A DNA stretch of 64,000 nucleotides from Rhizobium viscosum. GTDB lineage: Bacteria > Pseudomonadota > Alphaproteobacteria > Rhizobiales > Rhizobiaceae. Shown one piece after another: positions 53,975 to 63,412 of this stretch. The translations under genes were made by a program, and so were the position numbers. Every line of letters begins with the position of its first letter. Within the stretch, counting starts at the first letter, position 1. Below the pieces are notes generated by a model that worked only from the letters and a program-made list of their open reading frames with translations, did no database searches and had not been told where the DNA came from. The stretch lies in the NCBI RefSeq assembly GCF_014873945.1, contig NZ_JADBEC010000001.1, positions 2,869,001-2,933,000 on the forward strand, read 5' to 3'.

Positions 53975-54823
53975 ATGAATTCGGAATTTGCCGTTCGTTC
54001 CATGCGGCCCGGCGAACTGGAGCTTGCGCTGGAATGGGCACGTCAGGAGGGATGGAATCCCGGTCTCGACGATGCGATCGCATTCCACGAAGCCGATCCT
54101 TCCGGATTTTTCGTCGGCGCCATCGGTGAGGTGCCGGTCGGCTCCATCTCGGTTGTCAAATATGGCGACAATTTTGCCTTCCTCGGTCTTTACATCGTGC
54201 ATCCCGATTTCCGCGGCCGGGGCTTCGGCAAGGCGATCTGGAACGCCGGCATCGCTTCGGCGGGAGACCGCACGATCGGTCTCGATGGGGTTGCCGCTCA
54301 ACAGGCAGTCTATCGCAAGGCCGGTTTCGAGGTCGCTTACAACACGATTCGCTATGGCGGCGTACCGACATCGATGCCGGATTCGTCACTCGTCGCGCAG
54401 CCGGTACCGGATGCACGGCTCGAAGGCCTGCTTCGCTACGACAGCGGCATTTTCCCGCAGCCCCGCGCAGCTTTCCTTGCCGCCTGGTGCACGGCGCGAA
54501 AGGGGCGCAGCTCGGTCGTCGTGCGCAAGAGCGGAAAGATCCGCGGTTACGGCACGATCCGCCGCTGTTACGAGGGCTACAAGATCGGCCCGCTTTTTGC
54601 CAATGATACGGATAGCGCCGCCGCCCTTCTGACAGGCCTCATTCCCCAGGCACATGGTGCGTCGATCTATATCGATATCCCCACCGTCAATGCCGAGGCG
54701 ATTACGCTTGCTGAAAGCGTAGGGCTCGAGCCAGTCATGGAAACCGCGCGCATGTATCGCGGTCCGGCTCCGGAAATTCCGCTGAAGAACGTCTATGGCG
54801 TGACGACGCTGGAGCTTGGTTAG
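53975..54823 (+). CDS. GNAT-family N-acetyltransferase with C-terminal extension
   Basis: A 282-residue acetyltransferase. The GNAT core (about 5-135) includes LYIVHPDFRGRGFGKAIW, with the acetyl-CoA-binding R-x-x-G-x-G loop. The second half (about 150-280) is another GNAT-like/YitI-type region: LLRYDSGIFPQPRAAFLAAWC, GKIRGYGTIRRCYEGYKIGPLFA and SIYIDIPTVNAEA. ATG 53975 has GGGAAGG upstream. Its TAG overlaps the TAA of the convergent transporter gene. The acceptor substrate is unknown. Confidence 0.88.
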   Translation: MNSEFAVRSMRPGELELALEWARQEGWNPGLDDAIAFHEADPSGFFVGAIGEVPVGSISVVKYGDNFAFLGLYIVHPDFRGRGFGKAIWNAGIASAGDRTIGLDGVAAQQAVYRKAGFEVAYNTIRYGGVPTSMPDSSLVAQPVPDARLEGLLRYDSGIFPQPRAAFLAAWCTARKGRSSVVVRKSGKIRGYGTIRRCYEGYKIGPLFANDTDSAAALLTGLIPQAHGASIYIDIPTVNAEAITLAESVGLEPVMETARMYRGPAPEIPLKNVYGVTTLELG

Positions 54824-55737
54824 TCGATCGGCGAAGCCGGTACGGTGGACGCAGCCGTTTTGGGGCGGCCCTTTTCGGCGATAGCGATGCCGCCGAGCGT
54901 CAACACCAGCGCAATCATGTGGAAATGCTGCAGCGTTTCGCCGAGCAAGGCGACAGAGAGCAGCGTGCCGAAAACCGGGACGAGATTGATGAACAGGCCA
55001 GCGCGATTGGCGCCGATTTCCTCGACGCCCCTGATATAAAGTATCTGCGCCAGCAGGGAGGCGAAGATTGCCGTGTAGAAGGTAATCGCCCAGCCTTTTG
55101 CATCAGGCCATTGGGCCGCGCCACGTGAAGCCTCCCATAGAAGCAGCGGCAGGGCAGTCAGCGCCGCGCCGAGCGCTGGGATCGCCATCAGCGTGCGCCA
55201 GTCGACGATGGGTTTCCAGCGCAGGAAGATCGTATAGACGGCATAGGCGGCGACAGCGATCAGCATCAATCCATCGCCGCGGTTGAGGCTGAGCCGCAGC
55301 AGGGTTGCAAGATCGCCATGGGCAGCCGTCAGCGCGACACCGACAAGCGTCATGCCGAAGCCGAGGACCTGGGCCAGCGAAACGCCGGTGCGGAAAAAGA
55401 CGAAATTCAGCAGGAAAATCAGCATGGGAATGCCGGCCTGCTCGATCGCGACATTGATTGCCGTCGTGTACTGCACGGCCGAATAGAGCATGGCATTGAA
55501 GGTCGTGTAGCCGATCACGCCATAGAAGAAGAGGAGGGGCAGGTTCTTGCGCACCACCGGCCAGTCCTTCTTCAACTGCGGCAGCGAGATGGCGGCGATC
55601 AGCACGACCGCCAGGAACCAGCGCAGGAAGGTCAGCATCATCGGGCTGACATGGCCGAGCGCCAGTTTGCCTGCTACGGCATTGCCGCCCCAGCACAGAG
55701 TTGCAACGACAAGGCAGATATAGGCTGTAGCTTGCAA
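54820..55737 (-). CDS. DMT-superfamily (EamA) transporter
   Basis: A 305-residue protein with ten predicted helices in two EamA repeats: helices 1-5 start AYICLVVATLCWGGNAVAGKLAL, and the second half starts GDGLMLIAVAAYAVYTIFL. The motif PVFGTLLSVALLGETLQ is typical of the second repeat. These proteins export or exchange small metabolites such as amino acids or nucleobases. It is divergent from purA (187-bp gap), though divergence alone does not prove a purine link. Its stop overlaps the convergent acetyltransferase stop. Confidence 0.92.
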   Translation of the reverse strand: MQATAYICLVVATLCWGGNAVAGKLALGHVSPMMLTFLRWFLAVVLIAAISLPQLKKDWPVVRKNLPLLFFYGVIGYTTFNAMLYSAVQYTTAINVAIEQAGIPMLIFLLNFVFFRTGVSLAQVLGFGMTLVGVALTAAHGDLATLLRLSLNRGDGLMLIAVAAYAVYTIFLRWKPIVDWRTLMAIPALGAALTALPLLLWEASRGAAQWPDAKGWAITFYTAIFASLLAQILYIRGVEEIGANRAGLFINLVPVFGTLLSVALLGETLQHFHMIALVLTLGGIAIAEKGRPKTAASTVPASPID

Positions 55738-55924
55738 GGGGATCTTCCTGTCTTTGTCGTCTCTGGCAGGCGTTTGTGACCGGGCTTAGCCTGCTGGCGG
55801 CTGATTTGTCACGTAAAAAGCCGAATCTGCTGTGATAACAGGGTCGCTTTCCCAAAAACAAAGCTTTATAGATGCGCGGGTTTGAGCAGGTGTGCGGTTC
55901 TCCGCCGGTAACAGGAAGAGTTTG

Positions 55925-57223
55925 ATGACGAACGTGGTCGTGGTCGGTTCGCAGTGGGGCGACGAAGGCAAGGGCAAGATTGTCGATTGGCTTTCGGAAC
56001 GTGCTGACATCGTTGTGCGCTATCAGGGCGGACACAATGCCGGCCATACGCTCGTCATCGACGGCACGAGCTACAAGCTCTCGCTGCTGCCCTCCGGCGT
56101 CGTACGCCCCGGCAAGATGGCTGTCATAGGCAACGGTGTCGTCGTTGATCCGCATGCGCTGATCGCCGAGATCGGTCGGCTGGAAGCGCAGGGCGTGAAA
56201 GTTACGCCGGAAAATCTGCGCATCGCCGACAACGCGACCCTCATCCTTTCCCTGCACCGCGAGCTCGATGCCTACCGCGAAGATGCAGCTTCCAACAGCG
56301 GCACGAAGATCGGCACGACCCGCCGCGGCATCGGCCCGGCCTATGAAGACAAGGTCGGCCGGCGCGCCATCCGCGTCATGGATCTTGCGGACCTCGAAGC
56401 CTTGCCGGGCAAGGTCGACCGCATCCTGACGCACCACAATGCTCTTCGCCGCGGCCTCGGCGTTGCCGAAGTCAGCCATCAGACGATCATGGACGAACTG
56501 ACATCGATCGCCGACCGCGTATTGCCTTTCCGTGATACTGTCTGGCTGTTCCTCGACAAGGAGCGCCGCAAGGGCGCTCGTATCCTCTTCGAAGGTGCGC
56601 AGGGCAGCCTGCTCGATATCGATCATGGTACCTATCCCTTCGTGACCTCGTCCAACACGGTGGCCGGCCAGGCCGCTGCCGGTTCGGGCATGGGTCCGGG
56701 TTCGCTCGGCTATATCCTCGGCATCACCAAAGCCTATACGACGCGCGTTGGCGAAGGCCCGTTCCCGACAGAACTGACGGACGAGATCGGTCAGTTCCTC
56801 GGCGAGAAGGGCCATGAATTCGGCACGGTGACGGGGCGCAAGCGCCGTTGCGGCTGGTTTGACGCTGCACTGGTGCGCCAGTCGGTCGCCACTAACGGCA
56901 TCAGCGGCATTGCGTTGACAAAGCTCGATGTGCTCGATGGTCTCGACGAACTGAAGATCTGCGTCGGCTACAAGCTCGATGGCGAACAGATCGATCATCT
57001 TCCGGCAAGCCAGGCGGCTCAAGCTCGGGTTGAGCCGATTTACGTCACGCTGGAGGGCTGGAAGGAATCGACGGTCGGCGCTCGCAGCTGGGCGGATCTG
57101 CCGGCGCAGGCGATTAAATATGTTCGCCAGGTCGAAGAGCTGATCGGCGCACCTGTTGCGCTTCTTTCCACCAGCCCCGAGCGTGACGACACCATACTTG
57201 TGACCGATCCGTTTGAGGATTAA
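55925..57223 (+). CDS. purA: Adenylosuccinate synthetase
   Basis: A 432-residue enzyme that condenses IMP and aspartate using GTP, the first committed step of AMP synthesis. The P-loop-like catalytic motif [12 protein letters not shown] (Asp13) and the second catalytic residue His41 in GGHNAGHT are present. Further matches are the IMP loop [13 protein letters not shown] and the GTP-binding TKLDVLDG near 340. Length is normal for the family. ATG 55925 ([15 protein letters not shown]) is the conserved start. Confidence 0.98.
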   Translation: MTNVVVVGSQWGDEGKGKIVDWLSERADIVVRYQGGHNAGHTLVIDGTSYKLSLLPSGVVRPGKMAVIGNGVVVDPHALIAEIGRLEAQGVKVTPENLRIADNATLILSLHRELDAYREDAASNSGTKIGTTRRGIGPAYEDKVGRRAIRVMDLADLEALPGKVDRILTHHNALRRGLGVAEVSHQTIMDELTSIADRVLPFRDTVWLFLDKERRKGARILFEGAQGSLLDIDHGTYPFVTSSNTVAGQAAAGSGMGPGSLGYILGITKAYTTRVGEGPFPTELTDEIGQFLGEKGHEFGTVTGRKRRCGWFDAALVRQSVATNGISGIALTKLDVLDGLDELKICVGYKLDGEQIDHLPASQAAQARVEPIYVTLEGWKESTVGARSWADLPAQAIKYVRQVEELIGAPVALLSTSPERDDTILVTDPFED

Positions 57224-57283
57224 TGTCGCGGGTCACTTAAGGCGACCGTTCGGGAGTGTGCCGGACTTCTTGAGAAAGTACTG

Positions 57284-59668
57284 ATGGCGGATTTTATTGC
57301 AGTTATTCGGCGGGCAGTCGACGGCCTGTCTGAAAATACGCCCGAGATGCGGGTGAAGGTCTACGAGCGCGCGCGCGGCGCAGTGCAACGGCAGCTCGAG
57401 AACATGAAGCCGCGTCCGCCGGAAGCCATGTTGCAACGCCAGCTCGAAAAGCTCGAGGCCGCAATTCGCGAAGTCGAGGGCGAGCATTCGGAAGCCGTGC
57501 CTGTCGAGGAACCGGCCGCAGCCGCTCCGGAGCCTGAAGTCCATGAGGAGCCTGCGCTTGAGCATGAGCCTGTTGCAGAGACGGCCCCTGTTGCTGAGGA
57601 ATCCGTCCCCGAAGGCCAAGAAGAGCAGCAGGACGTAGAACATCCCGTCTACGAGCAGCCTGCTGAGCCGGAGGAGGTTGCTCAGGCTGCTGCCGCCTCC
57701 GAAGAGGCGGTGCCTGAGCACGCTGAATGGCATCCGCCTCATGAGGAAGAAGCGCCTGCAGAAGAATGGCGCGCGCCGGAGCAGGCAGAGGTTCATGCCG
57801 AGCCCGAGAGCTCTCATGAGCCGGTAGAGGAATATTATCCGGAAGAACCACAGCCGGAAGAGGTCGTTGCCGAGCCGGTAGCCGAAACCACCCATGAGGT
57901 GGAAGAAGAGCTTCAGCGCGAGGAGGTTCATCAGCCGGCTCCGCGCGGCATAGACCGTGCGTCCAATCGGCTTGTCGAGCCGATGGCCGATTTCGAACCG
58001 CAATCGCAGACACAAACCAGCGACTTCATCGAGCACACGCGCGAAGAACCGGTTGCAATGGATGCGGCAGCGCATTTCGATCGCATGTGGTCCGAGCCGG
58101 CTGCCGAAACACCGGCTCCTGTACCGCAGGAAGCCGAGACCGAATGGGCGCGCGAAGAACTCCACTCGTATGCCGAGGCCACGCCCGCCGTTCCCGCCGA
58201 TGCTTCGGCACGCGCTTTCGATGAGGTCTCGACGCTCGGAAACAGCGCTTCGCCGGCGGTCATGCCGGCCGCCAAGGGAAACTTCTCCTGGGAAGCTGCC
58301 GCTTTCGATGATCTGCCGCCGATCGAGGCTGGCACGGACAAGAAGACACCAGCTTCCGCGCATTTCGACGACGTCGATATCTTTGCGGAAGTGCATGCTG
58401 GCAACGGTTCCGGTTCTGCAGCTCCCGCACCGGCCGCAGCGCCAAGCGAAGGCTGGCGTGAGGCGCGGACGCTGCGTGGTTATGACCGCCGCAATGCTGC
58501 GACCGATGACGACGACAGCAATCCGCCGATGGATCTGGATCAGATCGTTGCCTCGAAGATGCAGGGCAAGAGTTTCCGTATGGAACCGAAGCGCCGGCGC
58601 TTCGGCATCGGCACCATTCTGGCGATCCTCGCTACGCTCGGCATTCTCGGTGGCGGCGCTTATGCGGGCTGGATGAACCGCGAAGCGGTGATGGAAATGG
58701 TCGATGGTCTCGTCAGTTCCGCGCCGTCACAGGCTGCACGCGACGAGACGGTGACGCCGGGGGCAGCGCCTCCGGTGCAGGAAAACAGCACGCCGGCCCC
58801 GGCCCAGCCGGCAGATCAGAGTGCTACTACGCCGCCGACGCGACCCAACCAGGAAGTTGCCTCGCTGGACGGTTCGGCTGCCAATACCAAGTTTACCCAG
58901 CGGCTGCTCGCCGATGGTACCGAAGTCAATAACGGCCCCGCAGCAGTGCCGGGAACGCCGACGGCGGAAGGCAAGTCGGTTGCCGCGCAGAACGTTGCTG
59001 CAGCCGATACCAGCACGCCGAGCGTCCAGTCCGATGCTGCGCCTGCCGAAAACCTGACACCGAACGGCCCTGCCGCAGCACCTGCAGCGCAGAACACGCC
59101 TATCGGTGCCACCGAAAAGATGTTCCTCTATGAGGAGCGGATCGGCGAAAGCTCGCCGACGGCAATCGAGGGATCGGTCATCTGGACCGTTCAGCATGAA
59201 GCCGGACAGGACGGACGCCAGGAAGCCACCGTGCAGGGCAACGTCACCGTGCCGGAGCGCAATCTTTCGGCGCTCGTGACCTTCAAGCGCAATTCCGATC
59301 CGTCGCTGCCGGCAAGCCATCTTGTCGAGATCGTCTTCTCCGTGCCGCCGAATTTCGAAGGCGGCAGCATCGATAGCGTTCAGCGCATCTCGATGAAGCG
59401 TACGGAGCAGGATCGCGGCGATCCGCTGATTGCGGTGCCGGCCAAGATCACCGACGATTTTCACATGATCGCTCTCAACGACTATCCCGATGCGCGCAAG
59501 GCCAATCTGGACCTGCTTGCCACGCGCGACTGGATCGACATTCCGGTCACCTACCGCAACGGCCGCCGTGCGCTGCTGACCATGCAAAAGGGAGCCACGG
59601 GCGGCAATGCCTTCAACACGGCGATCAAGGAATGGACGGCGCTCGGAGATCTCTCGACCAGCCAGTAA
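57284..59668 (+). CDS. Large Glu/Pro-rich single-pass membrane protein, hypothetical
   Basis: A 794-residue protein. An N-terminal helical segment (ADFIAVIRRAVDGLSENTPEMR; QRQLEKLEAAIREVEGE) is followed by a long acidic Glu/Pro/Ala region (about 65-240) and further disordered sequence. One transmembrane helix is at about 443-462 (IGTILAILATLGILGGGAYAG). A low-complexity Pro/Ala/Thr linker leads to a folded C-terminal domain (about 610-790; MFLYEERIGES, SLPASHLVEIVFSVPPNF). The layout suggests a cytoplasmic tail, an envelope-spanning anchor and a periplasmic domain. It lies between purA and rpoH. Family and function are not recognised. Confidence 0.75.
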   Translation: MADFIAVIRRAVDGLSENTPEMRVKVYERARGAVQRQLENMKPRPPEAMLQRQLEKLEAAIREVEGEHSEAVPVEEPAAAAPEPEVHEEPALEHEPVAETAPVAEESVPEGQEEQQDVEHPVYEQPAEPEEVAQAAAASEEAVPEHAEWHPPHEEEAPAEEWRAPEQAEVHAEPESSHEPVEEYYPEEPQPEEVVAEPVAETTHEVEEELQREEVHQPAPRGIDRASNRLVEPMADFEPQSQTQTSDFIEHTREEPVAMDAAAHFDRMWSEPAAETPAPVPQEAETEWAREELHSYAEATPAVPADASARAFDEVSTLGNSASPAVMPAAKGNFSWEAAAFDDLPPIEAGTDKKTPASAHFDDVDIFAEVHAGNGSGSAAPAPAAAPSEGWREARTLRGYDRRNAATDDDDSNPPMDLDQIVASKMQGKSFRMEPKRRRFGIGTILAILATLGILGGGAYAGWMNREAVMEMVDGLVSSAPSQAARDETVTPGAAPPVQENSTPAPAQPADQSATTPPTRPNQEVASLDGSAANTKFTQRLLADGTEVNNGPAAVPGTPTAEGKSVAAQNVAAADTSTPSVQSDAAPAENLTPNGPAAAPAAQNTPIGATEKMFLYEERIGESSPTAIEGSVIWTVQHEAGQDGRQEATVQGNVTVPERNLSALVTFKRNSDPSLPASHLVEIVFSVPPNFEGGSIDSVQRISMKRTEQDRGDPLIAVPAKITDDFHMIALNDYPDARKANLDLLATRDWIDIPVTYRNGRRALLTMQKGATGGNAFNTAIKEWTALGDLSTSQ

Positions 59669-59703
59669 GGCCGGCATCGCGGGCCACGGAAATCACACAA
59701 AAT

Positions 59704-59734
59704 AAAAGGCGGGCCGCAAGGACCCGCCTTTTTT
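59704..59734. terminator. Bidirectional terminator between the hypothetical gene and rpoH
   Basis: AAAAGGCGGG (59704-59713) pairs with CCCGCCTTTT (59723-59732), with A-runs and T-runs on both sides, so it can act in both directions for the two convergent genes. Confidence 0.85.
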
Positions 59735-59754
59735 GATTTCGGATGACGACCAGC

Positions 59755-60663
59755 TTATGCCGTAGCTTCAACTACACGCACGGCCTTGGCACGCTCCAGC
59801 GCTTCCTTGCGGACCGCGTCCTGCACCTTTTCAAAGGCGCGGACTTCGATCTGCCGGACACGCTCGCGGCTGATGTCGAACTCGGCCGAAAGATCTTCCA
59901 GCGTTACCGGATCTTCAGCGAGGCGGCGAGCCTCGAAGATGCGGCGTTCGCGGTCGTTCAGCACGCTCATGGCCTTTGACAGCATACGCCGACGAGTATC
60001 GAGTTCATCCTGCTCGATCAGCACGTCTTCCTGGCTGTCGTGGTCGTCCACGAGCCAGTCCTGCCACTGGCCGCTGTCGCCTTCGGAGGCTTTGATGGGG
60101 GCGTTCAGCGATGCGTCGCCGGAAAGGCGGCGGTTCATCGAAACGACCTCCTCCTCGGAGACGTTCAGCTTTGTCGCGATCTCGGTCACATGCTCCGGCT
60201 TCAGGTCGCCATCATCGATGGCCTGGATACGGCCCTTCAGGCGGCGCAGGTTGAAGAACAGGCGCTTCTGGTTCGCGGTCGTGCCCATCTTCACCAGAGA
60301 CCACGAGCGCAGGATATATTCCTGGATCGAGGCCTTGATCCACCACATGGCGTATGTGGCGAGGCGGAAACCGCGTTCCGGATCGAACTTTTTGACGGCC
60401 TGCATGAGGCCGACGTTACCTTCTGATACAACTTCGCCGATCGGCAGGCCGTAGCCGCGATAGCCCATGGCGATCTTCGCCACGAGACGCAGGTGGCTGG
60501 TGACGAGCCTGTGCGCAGCATCGCGATCGCCATGCTCGGAGTAACGCTTGGCGAGCATGTACTCTTCCTGCGGCTCCAGCATCGGGAATTTGCGGATTTC
60601 GTCGAGGTAACGATTGAGACCGGCTTCGCCGGCGGTAATGGACGGCAAGTTATTTCGGGCCAT
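59755..60663 (-). CDS. rpoH: RNA polymerase heat-shock sigma factor (sigma-32)
   Basis: A 302-residue group 3 sigma-70-type factor directing transcription of heat-shock genes. Region 2 includes YLAKRYSEHGD-like 2.1 sequence, GNVGLMQAVKKFDPERGFRLATYAMWWIKASIQEYIL (2.2-2.4). The diagnostic RpoH box QKRLFFNLR is at 132-140. Region 4 ends with the HTH LEDLSAEFDISRERVRQIEVRAFEKV. Rhizobia often carry two rpoH copies; only one is in this window. ATG 60663 has GGAGGG upstream. Confidence 0.96.
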   Translation of the reverse strand: MARNNLPSITAGEAGLNRYLDEIRKFPMLEPQEEYMLAKRYSEHGDRDAAHRLVTSHLRLVAKIAMGYRGYGLPIGEVVSEGNVGLMQAVKKFDPERGFRLATYAMWWIKASIQEYILRSWSLVKMGTTANQKRLFFNLRRLKGRIQAIDDGDLKPEHVTEIATKLNVSEEEVVSMNRRLSGDASLNAPIKASEGDSGQWQDWLVDDHDSQEDVLIEQDELDTRRRMLSKAMSVLNDRERRIFEARRLAEDPVTLEDLSAEFDISRERVRQIEVRAFEKVQDAVRKEALERAKAVRVVEATA

Positions 60664-60932
60664 GATGCACCCTCCTTATATGGATTCCGGTTCCCGATGG
60701 AACGCGCCCTCGCGTTAAAGGCAAACCGGGACATGCGGCTCTCTCCAAGCCCGCAATAAGTCTATTTACAAATAAGTATGGCGAAACAGGGATTCAAGGT
60801 CGCCTCGGGCGTTCACGAGGGCGTTATCCGGCCTTTGCCAGAGCCAACCAGAGGCATTGATTTTACCGACATCTGCCGCATTTTTCCAGTGGCGGTGGCA
60901 CTCTTGCCCAGCCGCCCTATGAGGGGAACCAG

Positions 60933-61094
60933 ATGATCAGACCAGCCCTTGCCGTCATCCTGCTGCTTTCGCTTTCGGCCGCTCTTTCATCTTGCGGGAA
61001 CACCGCTAGGGGACTGGCACAGGACGGGCGCGACACCAGCCACGCTCTCGACAATGCCACGCATCGGGTCCTGAGTGCCGGCTCCAAGAAGTAG
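60933..61094 (+). CDS. Entericidin A/B-like small lipoprotein
   Basis: A 53-residue protein. The lipoprotein signal MIRPALAVILLLSLSAALSSC ends in a lipobox (LSSC, lipidated Cys about residue 21). It is followed by GNTARGLAQDGRDTSHALDNA, matching the C-N-T-x-x-G-x-x-x-D pattern of entericidins. Entericidins are small membrane lipoproteins, in E. coli linked to stationary-phase antidote/toxin behaviour. AGGGG lies six bases before the ATG. It is convergent with rluD (13-bp gap) and divergent from rpoH. Confidence 0.82.
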   Translation: MIRPALAVILLLSLSAALSSCGNTARGLAQDGRDTSHALDNATHRVLSAGSKK

Positions 61095-61107
61095 CAGCCG
61101 CCATTTC

Positions 61108-62133
61108 TCATCCGCGCAGTGCGTCAGCTAGCTCCACCATGTCATCCGGCAGCGGCACTTCGAAATGCATCACCTCGCCGGTGCGCGGATGCTCGAATTG
61201 CAGCATATAGGCATGCAGCGCCTGACGGTCGAAAGCCTTGACGACCTTGCGGGCCTCGTCGGGCAGAAGATTGGCCTTGGTCTTGAAGCCGGCGCCGTAG
61301 ACGGCGTCGCCCAACAGCGGATGGCCGATATGGGCCATGTGGACGCGGATCTGGTGCGTGCGGCCGGTTTCCAGGTGGCATTCGACGAGCGAGGCAAGCG
61401 CGCTCGCATCCGGGCTTTCATGGAAGCGCTCGAGCACTTCGTAATGGGTGATCGCCTCATCGGCATTCTCGTTTTCGGGGCGCTTGACGGCACGGCGGGT
61501 GCGGTCGCCGGTGGCGCGGCCGAGCGGCGCGTCGATCGTTCCCGAGAGCGAGCGTGGACGGCCCCAGACGATCGCCTGATAGGCGCGTTCCAGCGGCATG
61601 GTGCGACCGTGATCGGCGAACTGCAGCGAGAGATGGCGATGCGCCATATCGTTCTTGGCGACGACCATGACACCGGTCGTATCCTTGTCGAGCCGATGAA
61701 CGATGCCGGGGCGGCGCACGCCGCCGATGCCGGAGAGGGTATCGCCGCAATGGTAGATGAGCGCGTTGACGAGCGTGCCTGTCCAATTGCCGGGGCCGGG
61801 ATGGACGACGAGGCCAGCCGGCTTGGAAATAACGATGACGTCTTCATCCTCGTAGAGGATGTCGAGCGGAATATCCTCACCCTTCGGGGTCGGATCCTCG
61901 GGCTCGGGCAGGGTGATCTCGTAGCTGTCGCCGGCTCGCACCTTCCGTTGTGGATCGGTAATCGGCGCGCCCTTCAAAAAGACCTGCCCATCCTTGATCA
62001 GCGCCTTGATGCGGCTGCGAGAAAATTCCTCGCCGACCTGCGCGGTCAGCCAGGCGTCGAGGCGGCCTTCGGCTGTCTCATCGGCGGTCAGGACTTTTCT
62101 ATTGTCATCTGCTTGTTTAAAGGGGTCGCTCAA
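61108..62133 (-). CDS. rluD: 23S rRNA pseudouridine synthase (RluD type)
   Basis: A 341-residue RluA/RluD-family pseudouridine synthase. An S4 RNA-binding domain occupies about 20-75 (RLDAWLTAQVGEEFSRSRIKALIKDGQVFL-type residues). The catalytic motif is GIVHRLDKDTTG with the catalytic Asp149. Later come LVECHLETGRTHQIRVHMAHIGHPLLGD and AYGAGF-like conserved residues. The start is TTG 62133 (LSDPFK) with GGAG ten bases upstream; longer frames lack this conserved start. It modifies uridines in helix 69 of 23S rRNA. Confidence 0.93.
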   Translation of the reverse strand: MSDPFKQADDNRKVLTADETAEGRLDAWLTAQVGEEFSRSRIKALIKDGQVFLKGAPITDPQRKVRAGDSYEITLPEPEDPTPKGEDIPLDILYEDEDVIVISKPAGLVVHPGPGNWTGTLVNALIYHCGDTLSGIGGVRRPGIVHRLDKDTTGVMVVAKNDMAHRHLSLQFADHGRTMPLERAYQAIVWGRPRSLSGTIDAPLGRATGDRTRRAVKRPENENADEAITHYEVLERFHESPDASALASLVECHLETGRTHQIRVHMAHIGHPLLGDAVYGAGFKTKANLLPDEARKVVKAFDRQALHAYMLQFEHPRTGEVMHFEVPLPDDMVELADALRG

Positions 62134-62175
62134 GACGCTTCTTCTCCGACGTATTTTTAGAACGGGACGCCATAG

Positions 62176-62568
62176 ATGACGAAATTCGAGCCAGCCGACG
62201 ACGAGCAGGAAGAAAAGCCCCTTGATCCGGCGATGGAAAATGTCCGGCGCAAGATGGTTCGCCTGCAGATCGTCTCGGGCGCCATCATGTTCGTGAGCCT
62301 TATGGCGGTCTTCGGCGCTGTTGTCTACAAGGTGACGCGTACGGAGCCCTCGCAGACCACCGCGACCGCAGGCTCTTCCGGTGTTCCCTCCGACGCGCCG
62401 ATGAATTCGACGGCCTCGCTGCCGCTCGGCTTCAAGATCGAGCAGACATCGCTTTCGGGCGGACAGATCCTGTTTTACGGCACAGCGGTCGACGGCAAGC
62501 GCAAGGCCCTGGTCTTCGATATCAAAGCGGGCCGCATCGTGGCTGACATCACGTTGTCGGGCAACTGA
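62176..62568 (+). CDS. Small single-pass inner-membrane protein (DUF6476-like)
   Basis: A 130-residue protein with an acidic cytoplasmic N-terminus, one transmembrane helix (LQIVSGAIMFVSLMAVFGAVVY, about 30-51) and a periplasmic domain ending LVFDIKAGRIVADITLSG. The tail resembles the DUF6476 family found in alphaproteobacteria. It is divergent from rluD and 7 bp upstream of the trmH-type gene, so the latter two are probably cotranscribed. Function unknown. Confidence 0.7.
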   Translation: MTKFEPADDEQEEKPLDPAMENVRRKMVRLQIVSGAIMFVSLMAVFGAVVYKVTRTEPSQTTATAGSSGVPSDAPMNSTASLPLGFKIEQTSLSGGQILFYGTAVDGKRKALVFDIKAGRIVADITLSGN

Positions 62569-62575
62569 GGCCGGC

Positions 62576-63400
62576 ATGGCCGGACAGCCCCTCACGATCG
62601 AAACCCCGGACGATCTACGGATCGCGGAGTTTCGCGATATCCGCGAGCGCGACCTGACGGGCCGGCAGAACCGCTTCATCGCCGAGGGCACCGTTGTGCT
62701 GCGCATGCTCGCCGATGCGCATGCGGCGGGTAGGGGATTTTCGGCCGAAAAGATCTTGCTGCTCCGCAATCGGCTCGACGGTGTGGCGGAGATCCTCGAC
62801 CGCTTTCCGAAAGACGTACCTGTCTATGTGGCCGATGCCGATGTTCTTGACGGTATCGTCGGCTTCAACATGCATCGCGGTGTGCTTGCGCTCGGTCGCC
62901 GCGAGCAGGCGACGGAAACCATCCTTCTCGATGCACTGCCCGAGCAGGCGCTGGTCCTCGTCGGCTGCGGTATTTCCAATCACGACAATGCCGGGTCGAT
63001 GTTCCGCAATGCCGCTGCCTTCAGGGCGGATGCGATCCTCCTTGATGAGACCTGCTGCGATCCGCTCTATCGCAAGGCGCTGCGCGTTTCGGTCGGCTCG
63101 GTCCTGAGCATGCCCTATCATCGCGGTGGCGATGCACTCGCTCTTCTTTCTGGTCTTGCCGAGCGCGGCTTTGCAATCTGGACGCTTTCGCCACGCGGCG
63201 AGACGGATATCCGACAGATATCGGCTTCCGATCGTATGGCGCTCGTCGTCGGCACTGAAGGCGAGGGACTGCCGGAAGCGGTGCTTTCCCGTTTCCGTAG
63301 TGCGCGCATTCCGCAGTCTGAAGGGCTGGACAGTCTCAACGTGGCGACGGCGACAGGTATTGCGCTCTTTGCCATATCGTCGGCGATGGCGCGGATCTGA
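62576..63400 (+). CDS. SpoU/TrmH-family RNA 2'-O-methyltransferase
   Basis: A 274-residue SPOUT methyltransferase. An N-terminal substrate-binding part (RNRFIAEGTVVLRMLADA) is followed by the trefoil-knot SAM domain with motif 1 NHDNAGSMFRNAAAF, motif 2 LVVGTEGEGLP and motif 3 SLNVATATGIALF. Target nucleotide (tRNA or rRNA) cannot be read from the sequence. It follows the small membrane protein gene by 7 bp and converges with the coiled-coil gene at the right edge. Confidence 0.92.
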   Translation: MAGQPLTIETPDDLRIAEFRDIRERDLTGRQNRFIAEGTVVLRMLADAHAAGRGFSAEKILLLRNRLDGVAEILDRFPKDVPVYVADADVLDGIVGFNMHRGVLALGRREQATETILLDALPEQALVLVGCGISNHDNAGSMFRNAAAFRADAILLDETCCDPLYRKALRVSVGSVLSMPYHRGGDALALLSGLAERGFAIWTLSPRGETDIRQISASDRMALVVGTEGEGLPEAVLSRFRSARIPQSEGLDSLNVATATGIALFAISSAMARI

Positions 63401-63412
63401 TGGGGCTCAGCG

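Noticed and set aside
55103-57022. 639-codon minus-strand frame across purA and the EamA gene
   Set aside because: It runs antisense through purA and then out of frame through the transporter gene; no coherent protein family.
62134-62769. N-terminal extension of the rluD frame by over 200 residues
   Set aside because: The extension overlaps two divergent genes, lacks S4/RluD similarity, and a conserved-looking TTG start with a ribosome site exists at 62133.
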